This document shows, one piece after another, positions 13,700-17,392 of a stretch of 17,392 bases of DNA (positions are counted from its first letter, which is position 1; each line of letters begins with the position of its first letter). The notes under the pieces were generated by a model, which saw only the letters and a list, made by a program, of their open reading frames with translations, had not been told where the DNA came from and made no database searches. Source of the DNA: Pseudomonadota bacterium (GTDB lineage Bacteria; Pseudomonadota; Alphaproteobacteria; Caulobacterales; Caulobacteraceae); contig JAEYQX010000027.1 in assembly GCA_023409795.1 (NCBI GenBank), positions 1-17,392 of the forward strand, in the 5' to 3' direction. Both the position numbers and the translations under genes were made by a program.

Positions 13700-14989
13700 T
13701 TAAATACCAGCGGCTTGGACATTTTCCGGGGTTTCGGTGTCCGGATCACCCGGCAGCCAGGCCACGTGGCCGTCATAGATGCCCTGGTCCAGGATGCCTT
13801 CTTCCTTGGCGACCAGGACCGGCACCAGCATCTGGCCGGTGACATTGGTGGCGGTGCGCATCATGTCGATGATGCGGTCGATGGCGATGATGTAGCCGAT
13901 GCCTTCCAGCGGCAGGCCGGCGGTCGACAGGGTCAGGGTCAGCATGACGATGCTGGTGCCCGGCACCCCGGCCGTGCCCAGCGACCCCAGCACTGCCGTC
14001 AGGCCGATCAGGACATATTGGGTCACGCTCAGCTCGATCTGGAAATACTGGGCGATGAAGATGGCGGCGATGGCCGGATAGATGGCCCCGCAGCCGTCCA
14101 TCTTCACATTGGCCCCCAGCGGCACGGCAAAGGCGGCATAGGCCTGGGGCACGCCCAGGCGCTCGACCGTCTGGCGCAGGGTGATCGGCAGGGTGCCCAG
14201 CGACGAGGAGGTGGCAAAGGCCGTCTGCTGGGCGGCAAAGGCTCCGCGGAAGAAGCTGATGGCCTTCAGCCCATGCAGCTTCAGCAGGCCCGAATAGACC
14301 ACCAGGATATGGAACAGGCAGGCGGCATAGATGGCGATGATGAACTTGCCCAGCGGCAGCAGGGCCTCCCAGCCATAGCCGCCCACGACCGAGCCGATCA
14401 GGCCGAACACGCCAAAGGGCGTCAGCTGGATGACCCAGCGGGTGATGCGAAAGATCAGGGCCGCGCCCTCGTCGACCAGCCGCCGCGCCGTCTGTGCCCG
14501 GTCGCCCAGGGCCACCAGGGCCGTGCCCAGCAGGGCCGAGAAGAAGATGATCTGCAGCACCTTGCCCTCGGCCAGGGAGGCAAAGGGATTGGTCGGCACA
14601 ATGCCCAGCAGCACCTGCAGCGGCGTCGGGATCTCGCGCGGCTTGACCTCGCCCAGCGGCAGGTTGGACAGGCCCACGCCCGGATTGATCAGGTGGCCAA
14701 AGGCAAAGCCGACCAGCACGGCCAGGAACGAGGTGGCGGCGAACCAGACCAGGGTCCGCACCCCCAGCCGCACCGCGCCCACGCCTTCGCCCAGCTTGGC
14801 GATCGAGCTGGCGATGGTGAACAGCACCAGCGGGGCCACCACCATGCGGATCAGGTTCAGATAGACATCGCCAATTGGCTTCAGCCACACCGTGGCCTGC
14901 TCGCGCAGGACCAGGCCCGCGACGATGCCCAGGACGAACCCGGCGGCGGTGCGCTGCCACAGGGGGATTTCAAAGAAGCGACGGATCAT
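13700..14989 (-). CDS. dicarboxylate/amino acid:cation symporter (DAACS family)
   Basis: This 429-residue inner-membrane carrier has the glutamate-transporter fold: about eight helices plus two re-entrant hairpins. Visible signatures are ATSSSLGTLP (259-268, hairpin 1), PLGANVKMDG (290-299, helix 7), GTAGVPG (338-344, hairpin 2) and DRIIDMMRTATNVTG (371-385, helix 8). R378 and D375 match the residues that bind the acidic side chain and the amino group in Asp/Glu carriers, so an acidic amino acid is a likely substrate. The helix-7 motif has Lys296 where most members have Asn (NMDG). Gln386 occupies the position of a sodium-binding Asp of GltPh. Both suggest proton coupling or an altered cation site. 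It seems monocistronic; the ribosome site before its ATG is weak. Confidence 0.93.
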   Translation of the reverse strand: MIRRFFEIPLWQRTAAGFVLGIVAGLVLREQATVWLKPIGDVYLNLIRMVVAPLVLFTIASSIAKLGEGVGAVRLGVRTLVWFAATSFLAVLVGFAFGHLINPGVGLSNLPLGEVKPREIPTPLQVLLGIVPTNPFASLAEGKVLQIIFFSALLGTALVALGDRAQTARRLVDEGAALIFRITRWVIQLTPFGVFGLIGSVVGGYGWEALLPLGKFIIAIYAACLFHILVVYSGLLKLHGLKAISFFRGAFAAQQTAFATSSSLGTLPITLRQTVERLGVPQAYAAFAVPLGANVKMDGCGAIYPAIAAIFIAQYFQIELSVTQYVLIGLTAVLGSLGTAGVPGTSIVMLTLTLSTAGLPLEGIGYIIAIDRIIDMMRTATNVTGQMLVPVLVAKEEGILDQGIYDGHVAWLPGDPDTETPENVQAAGI

Positions 14990-15068
14990 GGCGGCCTGCA
15001 GGGATACTGAGCCGCCCTATGTGTCCGCCATCACCGCCTCGGGCAACCGGCGGATCCCGGGGCAAGCC

Positions 15069-15081
15069 TTAGAAGTTCTAA
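15069..15081. promoter_or_regulatory. 13-bp AT-rich palindrome upstream of the symporter gene
   Basis: TTAGAA-G-TTCTAA is a perfect dyad in an otherwise GC-rich 125-bp gap between gph and the symporter gene, about 80 bp before the symporter start. The half-sites resemble those of the Irr iron-control element of rhizobia, but the spacer is one base where that element has three, so identity is doubtful. It could be an operator for the symporter gene. Confidence 0.3.
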
Positions 15082-15114
15082 AGCTACCCTTACAAAAACT
15101 GCGGCTGGCCGGGC

Positions 15115-15831
15115 TCAGAAGTTGACCGCCATGTTGACGTAGTGTTCGACCACGATCATGTCGACGGCTTCCTCGATGTCCTCGAAGGCATCGACGATGA
15201 CATCGGGCTCCAGCTCTTCCATCGGCACCGGGGTATAGCCAAAGGTCACGCCGATGACGGGCAGGCCCGCGTCGCGCGCCGTGCCGATATCGGGCGAGGC
15301 ATCGCCGACCATGATGACGCGCTTCTCGTCGCCCTCGACCAGCTTGACCGCCTCCAGCAGGTGGGCCGCGCTGGGCTTCTTGGCGCTGACCTTGTCGGCC
15401 CCCACGATGGCGGCGAAGTGGTGCGTCATCTCCAGCTTGCCCAGCAGCATTTCCGACAGGTTGGTCAGCTTGTTGGTGACGACCACCAGCCTGGCCCCGC
15501 GCTGGGACAGGTTCTCCAGCGTCTCGTGCGCGCCCTCGAAGGGCACGGATTCATCGGCGATATGGTCGATGTAGTCGGCGATGAAGGCCTCGAACAGGGC
15601 CGGGTCGCGGGCGCGCTCGGGATCGGCGCCCACGGCCTCGAACCCATGGGCCAGCAGGGCGCGCGCCCCGCCGCCGATCAGCTTCTGGGCCCCCTCGGCC
15701 GGGACGGTCGGCAGGCCCTGGCTGACCAGCATCCGGTTCAGCGTGCCCACCAGGTCCGGCGCGGAATCCACCAGGGTTCCGTCCAGGTCAAAGGCGATGG
15801 TCCAGCCTTCGAGGTCGCGTTCAATGCTCAT
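15115..15831 (-). CDS. gph: HAD-family phosphatase, phosphoglycolate phosphatase-like
   Basis: This 238-residue haloacid-dehalogenase hydrolase probably removes 2-phosphoglycolate, a by-product of DNA repair or oxygenation. The four HAD motifs are in order: DLDGT (15-19, nucleophile D15 and acid D17), VVTNK (117-121), a lysine at 151-152 in KKPSAAHLL, and GDASPDIGTARDAG (176-189, D177 and D181). The cap domain is the helical insertion between about 25 and 95. Length is normal for Gph. The ATG at 15829-15831 has AGGAGA four bases upstream, so a much longer open frame running against glmU is not used. Substrate specificity within this branch is hard to judge, and other small phosphate esters are possible. 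It is divergent from glmU, with a 96-bp gap. Confidence 0.88.
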   Translation of the reverse strand: MSIERDLEGWTIAFDLDGTLVDSAPDLVGTLNRMLVSQGLPTVPAEGAQKLIGGGARALLAHGFEAVGADPERARDPALFEAFIADYIDHIADESVPFEGAHETLENLSQRGARLVVVTNKLTNLSEMLLGKLEMTHHFAAIVGADKVSAKKPSAAHLLEAVKLVEGDEKRVIMVGDASPDIGTARDAGLPVIGVTFGYTPVPMEELEPDVIVDAFEDIEEAVDMIVVEHYVNMAVNF

Positions 15832-15889
15832 GGGGTCTCCTGGATCGTATTCTCGCCAGCACTCTGGGTCGCGCTTTGGGGGGCAATGG

Positions 15890-15897
15890 GCTAAGTC
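15890..15897 (+). promoter_or_regulatory. possible -10 element of glmU
   Basis: GCTAAGTC differs from the Caulobacter-type -10 consensus GCTANAWC at one position and lies 30 bp before the glmU ATG. No convincing -35 is found at the expected distance, so the call is weak. Confidence 0.25.
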
Positions 15898-15927
15898 GGC
15901 CTCTACGACAAGTCGCCGGATCGATTC

Positions 15928-17286
15928 ATGACCGCAACATCTCTGCAAAGCCGCGCCGCCATCATCCTTGCTGCCGGGCAGGGCACCCGCATGAAGTCGC
16001 CCGTCCCCAAGGTCCTGCATCCGGTCGGCCACCGGGCCATGCTGGATCACGCCATTGATGCGGCCCAGGGTCTGGGCTGCGAAAGGATCATCGTCGTCGT
16101 CGGCAACCACTCGCCCCAGGTCCGCGCCCATGTCGAGGCGCGCCTTGGCCCCGACGCCATCGCCGTCCAGGACCCGCCGCTGGGCACCGGCCATGCCGTG
16201 CGCGCTGCCGCCGAGCTTCTGGCCGACTTCGACGGGCAGGTGGTCGTGACCTATGGCGATGTGCCCCTGCTCAAGGCCGCCGACATCGCTCCTGTCTTCG
16301 ACGGCGACCACCCGGGCGTCTCCGTCATCGGCTTCGAGGCCCGCGATCCCGGGGCCTATGGCCGGCTGATCATCGAGGGCGACAGCCTTCTTGCCATCAC
16401 CGAGGCCAAGGAGGCCTCCGCCGAGGTCCTGGCTATCACCGCCTGCAACTCGGGCGTCATGGCGGCCCCGTCGCGCCTGCTGTTCCAACTGCTGGCCGAG
16501 GTCACGAACGACAATGCCAAGGGCGAATACTACCTGACCGACGTGGTCGAACTGGCCCGCCGCCGCGGGGCCCCGACCCGCGCCGTCTTTGCGGCCGAGG
16601 ACAGCGTCATGGGCGTCAACGCCCAAGCTGAACTGGCTCAGGCAGAAGCCCTGTTCCAGCAGGCCCAGCGCGACCACTTCCTGGCTGGCGGCGTGACCAT
16701 GTCCGCGCCCGAAACCGTCCACTTTGCCTATGATACCCAGGTCGGGGCAGGCTCCATCATCGAGCCCTTCGTCGTCTTTGGCCCCGGTGCCAGGGTGGCC
16801 GAGGGGGCCCGCATCCGCAGCTTCTCCCACATCGAGGGGGCCACGGTCGCCTCGGGCGCCGAGGTCGGCCCCTATGCCCGCCTGCGCCCCGGCGCGGACC
16901 TGGGCGAGAACACCAAGGTTGGCAACTTCGTCGAGGTGAAGAACGCTCGCCTGGACACCGGCGCCAAGGCCAACCACCTGTCCTACATCGGCGACGGCGA
17001 TGTCGGGGCGAAGGCCAATATCGGCGCGGGCACCATCTTCTGTAACTACGACGGCTTCTTCAAGCACAGGACGACCGTAGGCGAGGGGGCCTTTGTCGGC
17101 TCCAACTCGTCCCTGGTGGCCCCCGTCACCATCGGCGCAGGGGCCATGGTTGGCTCCGGCTCGGTCATCACCCGCGACGTCGAGCCCGACGCCCTGGCCC
17201 TCGCCCGCGGCGAGCAGACCGCCAAGCCCGGCTGGGCCAAACGCTTCATGGACACCATGCGCGCCAAGAAGGCGGCAAAAAAATAA
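15928..17286 (+). CDS. glmU: bifunctional UDP-N-acetylglucosamine pyrophosphorylase / glucosamine-1-phosphate N-acetyltransferase
   Basis: This 452-residue cytoplasmic enzyme carries out the last two steps to UDP-GlcNAc, needed for peptidoglycan and lipopolysaccharide. The N-terminal uridyltransferase (about 10-235) has LAAGQGTRMKS (14-24), QDPPLGTGHA (81-90) and YGDVPL (109-114). The C-terminal acetyltransferase (about 258-440) is a left-handed beta-helix of hexapeptide repeats, with the catalytic segment NHLSYIGD near 349-356. The Lys-rich tail (RAKKAAKK) ends the protein. Length matches the family (about 456). The start is the first ATG of the fold, though its ribosome site is weak. It is the plus-strand gene divergent from gph. 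Confidence 0.97.
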   Translation: MTATSLQSRAAIILAAGQGTRMKSPVPKVLHPVGHRAMLDHAIDAAQGLGCERIIVVVGNHSPQVRAHVEARLGPDAIAVQDPPLGTGHAVRAAAELLADFDGQVVVTYGDVPLLKAADIAPVFDGDHPGVSVIGFEARDPGAYGRLIIEGDSLLAITEAKEASAEVLAITACNSGVMAAPSRLLFQLLAEVTNDNAKGEYYLTDVVELARRRGAPTRAVFAAEDSVMGVNAQAELAQAEALFQQAQRDHFLAGGVTMSAPETVHFAYDTQVGAGSIIEPFVVFGPGARVAEGARIRSFSHIEGATVASGAEVGPYARLRPGADLGENTKVGNFVEVKNARLDTGAKANHLSYIGDGDVGAKANIGAGTIFCNYDGFFKHRTTVGEGAFVGSNSSLVAPVTIGAGAMVGSGSVITRDVEPDALALARGEQTAKPGWAKRFMDTMRAKKAAKK

Positions 17287-17296
17287 TCAGGGCGTA

Positions 17297-17392
17297 ATCC
17301 TCGGCCCTGTGCCGAGGATCCAGAACCACGGCCAATGGCTATCAGGCCGACAGGGCCAACGCCTTCCCGGATTGTCTATGGATCCTCGGCAC
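17297..17392. repeat. palindromic repeat pair after glmU, cut by window end
   Basis: Eleven bases after the glmU stop is a perfect 9-bp stem hairpin, ATCCTCGGC-CCTGT-GCCGAGGAT (17297-17319). Part of it, GTGCCGAGGATCCA (17309-17322), recurs inverted at the window end as TGGATCCTCGGCAC (17379-17392), so a second inverted copy probably continues beyond the edge. The first hairpin could also terminate glmU, though no T-run follows. Its GGATCCAGA tail is shared with the repeat at 11388-11520. Confidence 0.6.

Noticed and set aside
13715..15010. 431-residue plus-strand frame antisense to the symporter
   Set aside because: It is rich in Gln, Asp, Gly and His with no family signature, the mirror of membrane codons in a GC-rich gene.
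15094..15117. Possible terminator after gph (short GC stem followed by five T on the minus strand)
   Set aside because: The stem is only three or four base pairs with a loop too small to be convincing.
15832..17067. Extension of the gph reading frame to a 650-residue protein antisense to glmU
   Set aside because: The extra part is the shadow of glmU, low in complexity and rich in Gly/Asp. The HAD fold and a good ribosome site begin at 15831.
1..17392. CRISPR array, insertion sequence or prophage
   Set aside because: No regularly spaced direct repeats, transposase, integrase or phage-like proteins were seen.

Overview
The window is about 17.4 kb of very GC-rich DNA, packed with genes and strongly alphaproteobacterial. 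Gene content, a Caulobacter-type housekeeping promoter in front of a tRNA gene, an EcfG-like promoter and the protein styles point to Caulobacterales, most likely a Brevundimonas-like organism. That placement is an inference, because no rRNA or species marker is present. No prophage, insertion sequence or CRISPR array is visible.

Positions 1-11382 form one functional block for assimilatory sulfate reduction and cysteine synthesis, arranged as two divergent gene sets around a LysR-type regulator. The minus-strand set runs leftward: cysG (siroheme synthase), a DUF2849 gene, cysI (sulfite reductase hemoprotein), cysH with a fused DUF934-like N-terminus, cysK (cysteine synthase), and a YdhS-like FAD/NAD(P)-binding protein cut by the window edge. 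These genes overlap or lie within 30 nt of each other. The plus-strand set is lysR (6346-7275), then ferredoxin-NADP reductase, cysD, cysNC and fdxA; the last three overlap or nearly abut.

The genes give a nearly complete route. CysD and CysNC activate sulfate to APS and PAPS. An iron-sulfur CysH reduces APS (or PAPS) to sulfite. CysI, using siroheme made by CysG, reduces sulfite to sulfide. CysK fixes sulfide onto O-acetylserine. No cysJ flavoprotein is present, so the co-located FNR and 7Fe-type ferredoxin probably feed electrons to CysI. Sulfate transporter and cysE genes are not in the window. The 130-bp gap between cysG and lysR holds a nested dyad that is a candidate operator.

Positions 11383-17392 hold unrelated genes: a 34-bp inverted-repeat pair (MITE- or REP-like), a DUF6880-type protein, a DUF421/YetF-type membrane protein with an EcfG-like promoter, tRNA-Val(CAC) with its own promoter, a dicarboxylate/amino acid:cation symporter with altered cation-site residues, a phosphoglycolate-phosphatase-like HAD hydrolase, and glmU. 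A second type of palindromic repeat follows glmU and runs to the window end.

There is no gene-free stretch over 300 bases. The most unusual points are the DUF934-CysH fusion, the uncharacterised genes carried in the cys operon, the nested dyad, and the symporter with Lys and Gln at expected sodium-ligand positions.
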